In this document: one piece after another, positions 9,439 to 18,108 of the stretch
Layout: each line of letters begins with the position of its first letter
Numbering within the stretch: the stretch's first letter is position 1
NCBI GenBank assembly: GCA_963758025.1
Contig: CAVWUA010000009.1
Coordinates: 1-64,000, forward strand
Origin: CAVWUA01 sp963758025
GTDB lineage: Bacteria > Planctomycetota > Planctomycetia > Isosphaerales > Isosphaeraceae
Length of the DNA stretch: 64,000 bases
Direction: 5' to 3'
Program-made: the position numbers and the translations under genes
The notes under the pieces: generated by a model
Seen by the model: the letters and a program-made list of their open reading frames with translations, nothing else
Told to the model about the DNA's origin: nothing
Databases searched by the model: none

Positions 9439-10374
9439 GTGCGGTTCGACGTGCTGGGACTCGGGGCGGTGGCAATGGATGAGCTGCTGCACGTCGCCTC
9501 CTATCCGTCAGCCGACGCGAAGGCCCGGGTCCTGAAGCGCGAGCGCCAGTGCGGCGGCCTGACCGGGACCGCCCTGGTGGCCGCCGCCCGGCAAGGGGCA
9601 CGCTGCGCCTATGGCGGGGTTCTGGGGGAAGACGAACTCTCGACAGAGGCGATCGACAATTTCCGGCGCGAGGGGATCGACGTCTCCCACGTCCTCCGCA
9701 GACAAGGGGTCGGTCCGATCCGCTCGACGATCGTCATCGGTCGGGAGGACGCGACGCGAACCATCTTCTCGGATCGCGCCGGCTTCGTCGGTCCCGACCC
9801 GGCCTGGCCCGCGCCGGACGTGATCCGGGCGGCCCGCGTGCTGTTCGTCGATCACGTGGGGGTCGAGGGGACGACGCGCGCGGCCCGGATCGCCCGAGAG
9901 GCGGGCATTCCCATCGTCGCCGACTTCGAGCGGTTCCCCTCGCCCGATTTCGCCACCTTGATGGATCTGGCCGATCACCTGATCGTCGGACGCGACTTCG
10001 CCCGGCAAGTCACCGGCGAAACCGATCCGGCGATAGCCTGCCGCGCCCTCTGGAGCGAAGGGCGCTCGGTCGTGGTCGTGACGTGCGGCGCGGACGGATG
10101 CTGGGTGACGGACAGCCCGGAACCGGAATTCCCGCGCCACCTGCCGGCGTTTTCCGTCTCGGCAGTCGATACGACCGGATGCGGCGACGTTTTCCACGGC
10201 GCCTACGCCGCGGCGCTGGCGCGGGGGGATCGGCTCGACGATCGTCTGCGGGTCGCCTCGGCCGCGGCCGCCTTGAAGGCGTTGCACGTCGGGGGCCAGG
10301 CAGGCATCCCCGACGCCGCCACGGTGCGGGCGTTCCTGGAACGGCATCCCGGGCCGTCCACGCTCAGACCTTGA
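9439..10374 (+). CDS. PfkB-family sugar kinase
   Basis: A 311-residue ribokinase-like kinase. Visible motifs are the start VLGLGAVAMDELLHVASYPS, the sugar-binding QCGGLTGTALVAAARQGA (first PfkB signature region), the VTCGADGCWV strand and DTTGCGDVFHGAYAAAL, the second PfkB signature with the catalytic Asp and anion hole. The acceptor sugar cannot be predicted. GTG 9439 is chosen because GGGAGG lies just before it. The 3' end overlaps the convergent acyltransferase gene by 11 bases, so the two transcripts are antisense at their ends. Confidence 0.85.
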   Translation: MRFDVLGLGAVAMDELLHVASYPSADAKARVLKRERQCGGLTGTALVAAARQGARCAYGGVLGEDELSTEAIDNFRREGIDVSHVLRRQGVGPIRSTIVIGREDATRTIFSDRAGFVGPDPAWPAPDVIRAARVLFVDHVGVEGTTRAARIAREAGIPIVADFERFPSPDFATLMDLADHLIVGRDFARQVTGETDPAIACRALWSEGRSVVVVTCGADGCWVTDSPEPEFPRHLPAFSVSAVDTTGCGDVFHGAYAAALARGDRLDDRLRVASAAAALKALHVGGQAGIPDAATVRAFLERHPGPSTLRP

Positions 10375-11557
10375 GAAAGAGTTTTCGCCGGTACATCCAG
10401 AACAGGAGCAACCAGAAGGCGACCAGCACGGCCGCCCCGTGCAGCAGTGGCTCGTAAGGCTCGCCCAGCACACGGAACGCCTCGTGGCCCAGGTGAATCG
10501 TCAGGTTCCGCGCAATGAACCCCTCGAAAAGCCAGCTCATCAGATAGGCCGCGATCGAGTTCATCCCGATCACCACGAGTGGGAACGACCACCCCTTGTA
10601 CCCGGAGACATCCAGCGCCACATACGAAACGCCCAGCAGCAGGAAACTCCAACCGCCGCTGAAAAGCACCCAGCTCGGCGTCCAGATGCGTTTGACGACC
10701 GGGCAGATCCCCAGCCGTCCCAGAGCAAACCCCGAGAGCAGACAGACAACCCCCGCGACCGCCAGCCAGCGCACCTTCGCCCAGTTCGTCCGGTCGCTCC
10801 GCAGCACACCCCCCGCCAAGAGGCCGAGAACCATCGTGCCGAGCGTCGGGATGAAGCTCAACGTCGCATACCCGCCGCCGTTGTGCGTGAACGGCGACTC
10901 CCGGGGGAACAGGTTGAGGAACCAGCGATCGAAGGCCCAGGCCAGGTTGCTGTTCTTGTTCCAGTGCGCCTCGAACCCACTCATCAGGTGCGGCCAGCCT
11001 TCCTTGACGCCGACCGCCGCGTAATCGAAATCCGTCCCCGGCAGCGGATAGAGCGCAAAAGCGGCCCAGTATCCGACCAGGATGATCCCCAACGCCACCC
11101 ACTGAACGCGTCTCGACCGCAGGCCCAGGAAGAACAGGAACGGATACCCCAGGCCGATCTGCGTGAGCGTGTCTTCAAACGTGTAATACGTCTGCTCGTG
11201 GCTCATCGACCGGAGAAAGATCCCCAGGAAGACCAGCACCAGGGCCCTCCAGAGCGCGTGCAGGGTCAGGGTCCCCACCGACTGACCGCGCCGGGTTCGG
11301 CTGGCAAGCGAGAACGGCAGCGAGACGCCAACCAGGAACGTGAACGATGGCTGGATCAGGTCATGAATCGAACAGCCGATCCATTCGACGTGGGTCTGGT
11401 GATGGGCCAGGAACTCCCAGAGCTTGCTCTCGTGCCGCGCCGCGGCCACGGCGCTCAGGTGCAGCACCTCGGCCATCATCAGGAACATGACCAGCCCGCG
11501 ATACGCGTCGATCGAGGCGAGCCGCGTCGAGGCTGGCGATTGTTCAGACTTGCTCAT
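10364..11557 (-). CDS. HGSNAT/DUF5009-like membrane acyltransferase
   Basis: A polytopic membrane protein of 397 residues with about ten helices. It shows the hallmark RLASIDAYRGLVMFLMM and the following GCSIHDLIQPSFTFLVGVS of the heparan-alpha-glucosaminide N-acetyltransferase-like family (DUF5009). Homologues move acetyl groups across the membrane onto sugars; the planctomycete substrate is unknown. The C-terminus WMYRRKLFLKV is typical of the family. ATG 11557 is preferred over 11587 because AGGA lies upstream and family homology begins soon after. It is convergent with the PfkB kinase gene. Confidence 0.8.
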   Translation of the reverse strand: MSKSEQSPASTRLASIDAYRGLVMFLMMAEVLHLSAVAAARHESKLWEFLAHHQTHVEWIGCSIHDLIQPSFTFLVGVSLPFSLASRTRRGQSVGTLTLHALWRALVLVFLGIFLRSMSHEQTYYTFEDTLTQIGLGYPFLFFLGLRSRRVQWVALGIILVGYWAAFALYPLPGTDFDYAAVGVKEGWPHLMSGFEAHWNKNSNLAWAFDRWFLNLFPRESPFTHNGGGYATLSFIPTLGTMVLGLLAGGVLRSDRTNWAKVRWLAVAGVVCLLSGFALGRLGICPVVKRIWTPSWVLFSGGWSFLLLGVSYVALDVSGYKGWSFPLVVIGMNSIAAYLMSWLFEGFIARNLTIHLGHEAFRVLGEPYEPLLHGAAVLVAFWLLLFWMYRRKLFLKV

Positions 11558-11683
11558 GCGATCGGATTCCTGCGAGACAAACCCCACCCTGATTCACCCG
11601 ATTCCCAAGGTACGGCAACGGTCCGGGCCGGGCAAGCCGGGGGCAAGCCGGATGCGCGGAGGGACCTCGGCATACACACCCTT

Positions 11684-14104
11684 TTAGGGACGCCAGCCGA
11701 GAAGCCCCTGCGTCATGTTCAGCTTGGAGGCCAGCTCGTCAAAGACGCCTCGGAGCGGATCGGTCAGGGCGCCGGCGTCCTTGAGACGGGCGTAGGCGTC
11801 GAGCAACTGGTTCTGCACCTCCCAGAGGTCCGCCTTGATCCCCAGCAGGGCGGCGGCGTCGAGCAAACGGCCCGCCTTGGCGACGAGATCGGGGAGGTTC
11901 GCCTCGGGGTCCAGCCCGCAGACCGTGCGCTGGAGGGCCTGCGAGACGGTGTTCTTCAAAAGCTCGTACTCCGGCTGATAGCCCCAGATCCGGCCGCGGT
12001 CGTACAGCGAGCGGATCGGTTCCAGGCCGAGGTCCTCATCCTCTTCGAGCCGGGCCAGCTCTTGCCGCAGCATCAGGTCGAGGTAGGACGAGGCGGCGGC
12101 CCGCAAGGGCTTGGGGATCGGGTGGTGCATCTGACCGAGACGGTTCAGCACGTCCTCATCCTGGCGGCTCAGCCGCTCGAACGTGCGCTGATAGTCCTCG
12201 ACGCGATCTTGCAGGACGATCCCGATCACCCGGCGCTGCTCGTCGGCGAAGAGGTCGTCGAGCCGGTGGACCCGCCCCTCGAACTCTCGCGTGACAAGCG
12301 CGGTGACGTCGGCGAGCGAGCCGCTCGCGTACACGTCGAGCACGCGCTTCTTGAAGTGCTCGTAGTCCCGATGCGAGGGGAATTCCCCCAGGACCGTGTG
12401 AAAATCCAGCCCGCCGTAGTGGATGACGACGAAGGCGGTCTCGGCCTCGTCCCACGTCTGGTGCGAGCGGGCGCGGAGCCGGCCGATCGCCAGGTGCCGG
12501 CTCCCCCGGCAGCGCACCTCGCGGTCGAGAATGTCGAGATCGAAGCTGTATTCGCGCACGACCGACTCGCACTGGGGAAAGATCAGGCTGATGGCGGCAT
12601 GAGCCAGGACCCGGTCGAGATCGACGGTCGCCGGGCGGATCAGTTGCTCCCAGACCCCCTTGCCGTCGCGGAAATGCGGCACGTTGCTCGGGGCGGTCTT
12701 GAGCACCTGGAGGAACTTCCGCTCGAAGTCGCGGCCGAACTGCTTCGCCAGGTGGATCGCCCGCGCGGCGTAGTGCAGGCACTGGGTCGTTTCCAGGCCG
12801 CTGATCTCGTCGAAGAACCAGCCGCAACTGGTGAACATCAACATGCCGTCGCGCTGCATCTCCAGCAGGCGGAGGGCGTTGCGGATCTGGTCGTCGTCGA
12901 GGTCCGGGTGCCCGTGCTGGCGGAGGAACGTCTTGACCGAGCGCGGACCGCGATCGAGCACCACTGCGATGTACGCATCACGCGCCGCCCAGGGATCGGG
13001 GAAGCACTCGCGGCCTCTCGTGCCGAAGAGGTGGTCGAGTTGCTCCTTCAAGCCGTCGAGCGCCTTGCGGAGCGGTTCCCGCCAGCGCTGGTGCCAGTCG
13101 AAGCGGGTCTTGCAGCCGCAGTCGAGGCTCCAGCGACCGACACCGTGGGCGCAGCTCCAGGCGCTTTTTTCGTGGATCTCGGCCTCCCACTCCGGCGGGT
13201 GCAGCTCCAGGAACTCGCCGTAATTGGTCAGGCGGATGTTCGGGTCCTGGCTCAGCTTGTGCAGCGCGTAGGCCAGGCCCATGTCCCCGTGCGGGTGATG
13301 GTGGCCGTACGACTCGCCGTCGGTGGCGATGTGCATGAGCTGCGGATGCTCGCGGCTGTCGTCGAAGCCTTGCAGGAGCCGCCCCAGAAACCGCTCGCCG
13401 CTGTCCAGGAGCCGCTCGAAGGCGACCTGCCGGGAGATGATCCCGTCGTAGAAGAACAGGACGATCGACCGGCCCGACGGCAGTGCCATCCGGTAGGCGC
13501 GCGACGGGTCGATCCCCCCCTCGGTCCACTCCTCGTCGCCGATCCGCCGCCAGCGCTTCGCCTGGTGCGGCGCGAGCACGGTGAACTTGATCCCCGCCTC
13601 GGCCAGCGCTTCGAGCGACGGCGTATCGACGGCCGTCTCGGCCAGCCACATCCCCTCGGGATCGCGGCCGAAGCGATGCCGGAAGTCGGCGATCCCCCAG
13701 AGCACCTGCGTGCGCTGATCGCGCTCGCCGGCCAGGGGAAGGATCATGTGGTTATATACCTGCGCCAGCGCGTTGCCGTGCCCGCCGCGCCGCTCGCTGC
13801 TGAGCCGGTCGGCCTCGACGATGTCCTGGTGAACCTGCGGGGCGTGGTCTTCCAGCCACGAAAGCAACGTCGGGCCGAAGTTGAAGCTGATCCAGGCGTA
13901 GTTATTCAGCAGGTGAATGATCCGCCCGTCACCGTCGAGCAACCGCGCCCGGGTGTTCGGCGCGTAGCACTCGCGGGTGATCCGCTCGTTCCAGTCATGG
14001 AAAGGCGCGGCGGAATCCTGCACCTCGACCACGTCGAGCCAGGGATTTTCGCGGGGCGGTTGGTAGAAGTGGCCGTGTATGCAGACATAGCGAGGCTGAC
14101 TCAT
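11684..14104 (-). CDS. Glycoside hydrolase family 57 with DUF3536
   Basis: An 806-residue cytoplasmic enzyme. It opens with RYVCIHGHFYQPPRENPW, characteristic of the GH57/DUF3536 group. MWLAETAVDTPSLEALAEAG resembles the segment carrying the GH57 nucleophile Glu, and HIATDGESYGHHHPHGD the segment with the catalytic Asp and substrate-binding His residues. The second half (from CGWFFDEISGLE on) is the helical DUF3536 region. GH57 enzymes act on alpha-glucans (amylase, branching or 4-alpha-glucanotransferase activity); which one applies here is not clear. ATG 14104 follows GAGAGAGA. No frameshift occurs in 2.4 kb. Confidence 0.85.
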   Translation of the reverse strand: MSQPRYVCIHGHFYQPPRENPWLDVVEVQDSAAPFHDWNERITRECYAPNTRARLLDGDGRIIHLLNNYAWISFNFGPTLLSWLEDHAPQVHQDIVEADRLSSERRGGHGNALAQVYNHMILPLAGERDQRTQVLWGIADFRHRFGRDPEGMWLAETAVDTPSLEALAEAGIKFTVLAPHQAKRWRRIGDEEWTEGGIDPSRAYRMALPSGRSIVLFFYDGIISRQVAFERLLDSGERFLGRLLQGFDDSREHPQLMHIATDGESYGHHHPHGDMGLAYALHKLSQDPNIRLTNYGEFLELHPPEWEAEIHEKSAWSCAHGVGRWSLDCGCKTRFDWHQRWREPLRKALDGLKEQLDHLFGTRGRECFPDPWAARDAYIAVVLDRGPRSVKTFLRQHGHPDLDDDQIRNALRLLEMQRDGMLMFTSCGWFFDEISGLETTQCLHYAARAIHLAKQFGRDFERKFLQVLKTAPSNVPHFRDGKGVWEQLIRPATVDLDRVLAHAAISLIFPQCESVVREYSFDLDILDREVRCRGSRHLAIGRLRARSHQTWDEAETAFVVIHYGGLDFHTVLGEFPSHRDYEHFKKRVLDVYASGSLADVTALVTREFEGRVHRLDDLFADEQRRVIGIVLQDRVEDYQRTFERLSRQDEDVLNRLGQMHHPIPKPLRAAASSYLDLMLRQELARLEEDEDLGLEPIRSLYDRGRIWGYQPEYELLKNTVSQALQRTVCGLDPEANLPDLVAKAGRLLDAAALLGIKADLWEVQNQLLDAYARLKDAGALTDPLRGVFDELASKLNMTQGLLGWRP

Positions 14105-14421
14105 GGTGCGAACAATCTCTCTCTCGGAAACATCCGGCACTCCCGGCCGGAACACCTCACGGCCCCCTGGCTGATCGGCTCAAGACCCTCGTCATTGTCA
14201 CAACGGCAGCGCTGCCGGTCCGGGGCCGAAGGGACCAGTGTAGCGACTTTCCCGATTTCGTTCGCGGGCACTTTGGCCCTTCATGACGTCTTCACAATCC
14301 GCCCGTTTTCCCAAACGCCCCAGCGCCTTGCCCATCGTGGATCGGTGTGCGAAGATCCGGTGACCCCTTCCCCGAGATCGAGAACGCAACGACTTCACCC
14401 GAGTGCGACAAGGAGCGCCCC

Positions 14422-15970
14422 GTGAATCAACGTGTGACGTCCAACCCGCGGCATCCTGGCAAGCTCGGGCTCCTCACGCTCGGCCTCCTGCTGGCGTTCT
14501 CGCGCGGACCACTCCGCGCCGACGATCCGCCCGCGACGAGGCCGAACGTCTTGCTGATCTGCATCGACGACCTGAACGACTGGATCGGCTGCCTCCAGGG
14601 GCATCCGCAGGCGCGGACGCCGCTTCATGGACGGCCTGGCGAAGCGGGGAACCCTCTTCACCAACGCTCACTGCCAGGCGCCTCTGTGCAACCCGTCTCG
14701 AACCAGTTTCCTGACCGGCAAGCGGCCCTCGACGACGGGCGTCTATGCGCTCAATACCTGGTTCCGCAACCAGGAACAATGGCGGGACCTCGTGACCCTG
14801 CCGCAGTATTTCCAGCAGCACGGCTACCGCACGATGACCACCGGGAAGGTCTTCCACGACGCCTATCCCCCGCCCCCGGGCCGGAAGGATGGCGCGGAGT
14901 TCTCGGTCTGGGGGTATCACGGCCATTTCGGTCCCCGCCCCGACAAGAAATTCGTGCAGACGCCCGACAACATCCCCTTGATGGACTGGGGCGTCTTCCC
15001 CGCGCACGACGAGCAGCAGGAGGACTGGAAGGTCGCCGACTGGGCCATCGAGCAGATCCGCGCGGAACCCCAGACCCCCTTCTTCCTCTCGGTCGGTCTC
15101 CGACACCCCCACGTGCCTTGCTACGCGTCGCAACCGTGGTTCGACCTCTACCCCGAGGGAGAACTGACCCTGCCGACCATCCGCCCCGACGACCGCGAGG
15201 ACACCCCGCGCTTCTCCTGGTATCTCCACTGGCGCCTGCCCGAACCTCGGCTGAAGTGGCTCCAGGAAAGCGGCGAGTGGAAGCCCCTGACGCGGGCCTA
15301 CCTGGCGAGCGTCAGCTTCGTGGATAGCCAGGTCGGTCGCGTGCTCGATGCCCTGAAGGAGGCCGGGATGGAGGACAAGACCGTCGTCGTGCTCCTCTCC
15401 GACCACGGCTGGCATCTGGGCGAGAAAGGGATCTCCGGCAAGAATACGCTCTGGGACCCTTCCACGCGGGTCCCCCTGATCTTCGCAGGCCCCGGGGTCC
15501 AGCCGGGGGCCATCTGCAGCCGTCCGGCGGAACTGCTCGACGTTTATCCGACGTTGGTGGAGCTTTGCGGCCTGCCGCCCAACGACGCGCTGGAGGGGCA
15601 TAGCCTCGTGCCGCAGCTTCGCGACGCGGACGCCCCCCGCAAGTGGCCGGCGATCACCACCCACGGGCCGAACAACCACTCCGTGCGTACCGAGCAGTTC
15701 CGCTATATCCGCTATGCCGACGGCACCGAGGAGCTGTACGACATGACGGCCGACCCGGAGGAGTGGACCAACCTCGCGGAGGATTCCCAGTACGACGCGA
15801 CGCGGCACGCCCTCTCCCGCTGGCTGCCGACGACCAACGCCGCTCCGCAACCCGGCGGAACCGTCCGCCTGATCGAGATCCGCGACGGCGTTCCCTACTG
15901 GGAAGGGAAGCCGATCGAGCCCGGTGCGCCGATCCCCGGAATCGAGGCTCCCGAAGGATCGACGCCGTAG
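14422..15970 (+). CDS. Secreted sulfatase, frameshifted
   Basis: An arylsulfatase-family enzyme that hydrolyses sulfate esters, probably on algal or animal glycans. It has a signal peptide (residues 1-33, ending LRA-DDPP), the metal-binding strand PNVLLICIDDLNDW, and the formylglycine motif CNPSR at about residues 89-93, requiring modification by an FGE-type enzyme. Later motifs are TGKVFHDAYP, SDHGWHLGEKG and KNTLWDPSTRVPL, placing it near iduronate-2-sulfatase-like enzymes. One extra base near 14620 separates QARTP from FMDGLAKRG. GTG 14422 has AAGGAG seven bases upstream. With the frame repaired it is about 515 residues. Confidence 0.85.
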
Positions 15971-16264
15971 CCTCCCGGAGAGCGGGAGCCCCGATCTTCT
16001 CCAATCTGCCCGTCTGCTGGGCATTCTTGCACCAAAGATGGACCGGCCTGCTCGCGCTTGCCATTCCATGCTCCGACTCTCGAAAATTTCTCTCGATGTA
16101 ACTCCTGATACTGAAACAAGTTCAGAATTCAATAGCCCTCGATTTCCGCCAATGGCCGAACTCTTGGTCAAGAATTTGCATCTGTCCCGTGAGCGGCAGG
16201 AAAATGCCGGGTCGGGCGGATCGCGGGAGCGATCGACGGATGCGGATCAAAAAGGGGTGATGTC
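15971..16264. other. Intergenic region without recognised features
   Basis: A 294-base gap between the sulfatase and a small gene. It is somewhat lower in GC, with the palindromic patch GAAACAAGTTCAG near 16114. No terminator with a T-run and no convincing ORF were seen. Confidence 0.4.
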
Positions 16265-16530
16265 ATGGTGAGAGTGACGCGAGAAAGCCGACGGATCGAG
16301 GAGTTGCGTGCCCTGATGGAACGCCTCAGCGCAACGGACCTGACCCTGGCGGAGGCCAAGATCCTACGCAACCGTCTGTCGGAACTGCTGCGCTCCGAGA
16401 ACGCGGAAACGGAACGGAACCGGCGAGGAAGGAAACCCCTTCGCCGGATTGTCTCCCCTTCTCGACATGGAAACGCGAGACGGCCGCCGAAGATCGCTGG
16501 CGGGATGCGTCGCTCTACATTGCCGTTTGA
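16265..16530 (+). CDS. Small basic helical protein, 3' end uncertain
   Basis: Begins MVRVTRESRRIEELRALMER and continues LSATDLTLAEAKILRNRLSELL, a charged helical peptide behind an AAGGGGTG ribosome site. I do not recognise the family. The open frame does not stop where the protein appears to end; it runs antisense into the ion-channel gene, and a neighbouring frame (PLLDMETRDGRRRSLAG) may be the true continuation after one extra base near 16445. The end coordinate given is the edge of the convergent gene, not a seen stop codon. Confidence 0.4.
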
Positions 16531-16534
16531 TCCG

Positions 16535-17266
16535 TCAACGAGCCCTTTCGGATGCGGCGAGGTTCTCGCCATCCAGGGTGGCCGGTTCTCGACCGAACGG
16601 CCCTTGCGCCACGCGGAGGCCGACCAGACCGGCGACGAAGACGGCGATGTAGAACTGACCGACCATCGCTTCGACCCACGCCAGGGTTCCCGCCTGAAGC
16701 CGCACCGGAATGATGTCTCCGTAGCCAATCGTCGTCAGGGTGACGAAGCTGTAATAGATGAAGACCGTCAGGCGGCGGTCCGGGTCGTTCATCGCCCCGA
16801 CGAAATCTCCGCTGAACCGGAACGAGTTCGGCCAGAGGATCTCCACGGCGGAATACAGCGCCGCCCACGCCAGGCCGATCATCAGGTACGCGCAGAAGGC
16901 CCCGGCGATGCTCCCGCCCGAGATCCGCGCGGTGACGACCAGCCGGACGATGACGACCGCCGTGTACGCGAAGAACGCCATACTGAAGAGGCTGTCGATC
17001 AACAGGCTGGACCGCAATTCCGCCAGAGGGATGAGATAACCGGCCGCCCGGACCACCACGGTGGGAATCGCCAGCAGTAGCGCGATGAGCCGGTTCCGCC
17101 AGCGCGCGTGCAGCACGTGAACCGTCGCGATCAACGTCGCGCCATAGAAGAGATCGAAGAGCCAGCGACCCCAGAGCATCTCGACCAGAAACGGGTTGAT
17201 GACCAGGAGCAGGACCAGCAGGACCAGCAAGATCGGCAACGTCTGGGATTCCGAAGTTCGCTTCAT
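16535..17266 (-). CDS. Potassium-channel-like two-pore-domain membrane protein
   Basis: A 243-residue membrane protein with about six hydrophobic segments. The pore loop TLTTIGYGDIIP (residues 177-188) contains the K+ selectivity filter TIGYGD, flanked by segments at about 128-145 and 199-220, so it is probably a potassium or other monovalent cation channel of the ion-trans-2 type. There is no RCK domain on the C-terminus, so gating by ligand binding is not evident. ATG 17266 is chosen, as residues from there give the first membrane helix; ATG 17305 would add 13 residues. Cytoplasmic membrane. Confidence 0.8.
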   Translation of the reverse strand: MKRTSESQTLPILLVLLVLLLVINPFLVEMLWGRWLFDLFYGATLIATVHVLHARWRNRLIALLLAIPTVVVRAAGYLIPLAELRSSLLIDSLFSMAFFAYTAVVIVRLVVTARISGGSIAGAFCAYLMIGLAWAALYSAVEILWPNSFRFSGDFVGAMNDPDRRLTVFIYYSFVTLTTIGYGDIIPVRLQAGTLAWVEAMVGQFYIAVFVAGLVGLRVAQGPFGREPATLDGENLAASERAR

Positions 17267-17344
17267 GAGGAAGTCCCGAGGCGTCTCTTTTGGGATTGAC
17301 CGCACCCGAAGCTTACCCGAACTGAAGAATCGGGGCGATGCGGC

Positions 17345-17848
17345 TCACGCCTGAATCCGGCCGATCAACCCCTTGACCATCCGGTCAATCTCGGCGATGG
17401 CGGCATCGGTGGCCTCCTGCACGGCGCGTTCGGAGCCCCGGCCGCGCGCGGCGATCTGCTTGCGCGCGTCCTGGCGGACGGCCCGGACGGCCACCTTGGC
17501 CTCCTCCCCCAGTTTCTTGACGTGCCGGGCGATCTCGTCGCGCTGCTCGCCGCTGACCGGCGGCACGCTCACGCAGACGGTCTTCGGGTCCATCGCGTAC
17601 GCATTCAACCGGGCCTCGGAGAGGGCCTTGACGACCGCGGGAACGCTCGACGGGTCGAACGGTTGCACGAGGATGCGGTCTCCCTGACTCCGGACGACCG
17701 CCATCCGGCCAAGCGGCACCGCGTTTCCGTGGCTGGCCACGCGAAAGCTCTCGACGAAGCCGACGCTGAGCGTATCCGGCCGGATGCCCGCCAGTTGTTC
17801 GGAGAGATGCCGGACGCTGGCCCTCATCCGGCCTTTCCAGTCGTTCAT
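17345..17848 (-). CDS. Ribosome-recycling-factor-like protein, short
   Basis: RRF splits post-termination ribosomes together with EF-G. This 167-residue protein has recognisable RRF blocks: GNAVPLGRMAVVRSQGDRIL, VQPFDPSSVPAVVKAL, the VSVPPVSGEQRDEIARHVKK strand-helix and EAKVAVRAVRQDARKQI. It lacks roughly the first 15 residues of a usual 185-residue RRF, and its N-terminus WKGRMRASVRHLSEQLAGIR is more basic than normal. It could be a divergent second copy rather than the housekeeping frr, which usually sits near tsf and pyrH; neither is here. AAGGGG precedes ATG 17848. Confidence 0.7.
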   Translation of the reverse strand: MNDWKGRMRASVRHLSEQLAGIRPDTLSVGFVESFRVASHGNAVPLGRMAVVRSQGDRILVQPFDPSSVPAVVKALSEARLNAYAMDPKTVCVSVPPVSGEQRDEIARHVKKLGEEAKVAVRAVRQDARKQIAARGRGSERAVQEATDAAIAEIDRMVKGLIGRIQA

Positions 17849-18108
17849 CGTGAAACAATCCCCTTCGATCCGTGTCAGAATGTGGGTGGACAACCCATTC
17901 TCCCGCGTCATGATACACGTCCGATGGGCCAGGCGAAACAGGCAATCCATGGAACCCGGAAAAGCAGCCCAACCCTCAGAGTTTCGGTAATCGCTCAAGC
18001 AAACAGGGCGACCGTCCGATCGAATAGCAAATGGCGGCGGTGGCCGGGATAAGCCCCAGGGATGAGGGGGCTCGGGGGCCAGCCGCGCCCGGGCGGAGAG
18101 GTTGCCGG

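Noticed and set aside
10439..14425. A 1,328-codon open frame on the + strand
   Set aside because: It runs antisense across the HGSNAT-like and GH57 genes, is biased by high GC at codon positions, and shows low-complexity Arg/Pro/Glu/Gln sequence without family motifs.
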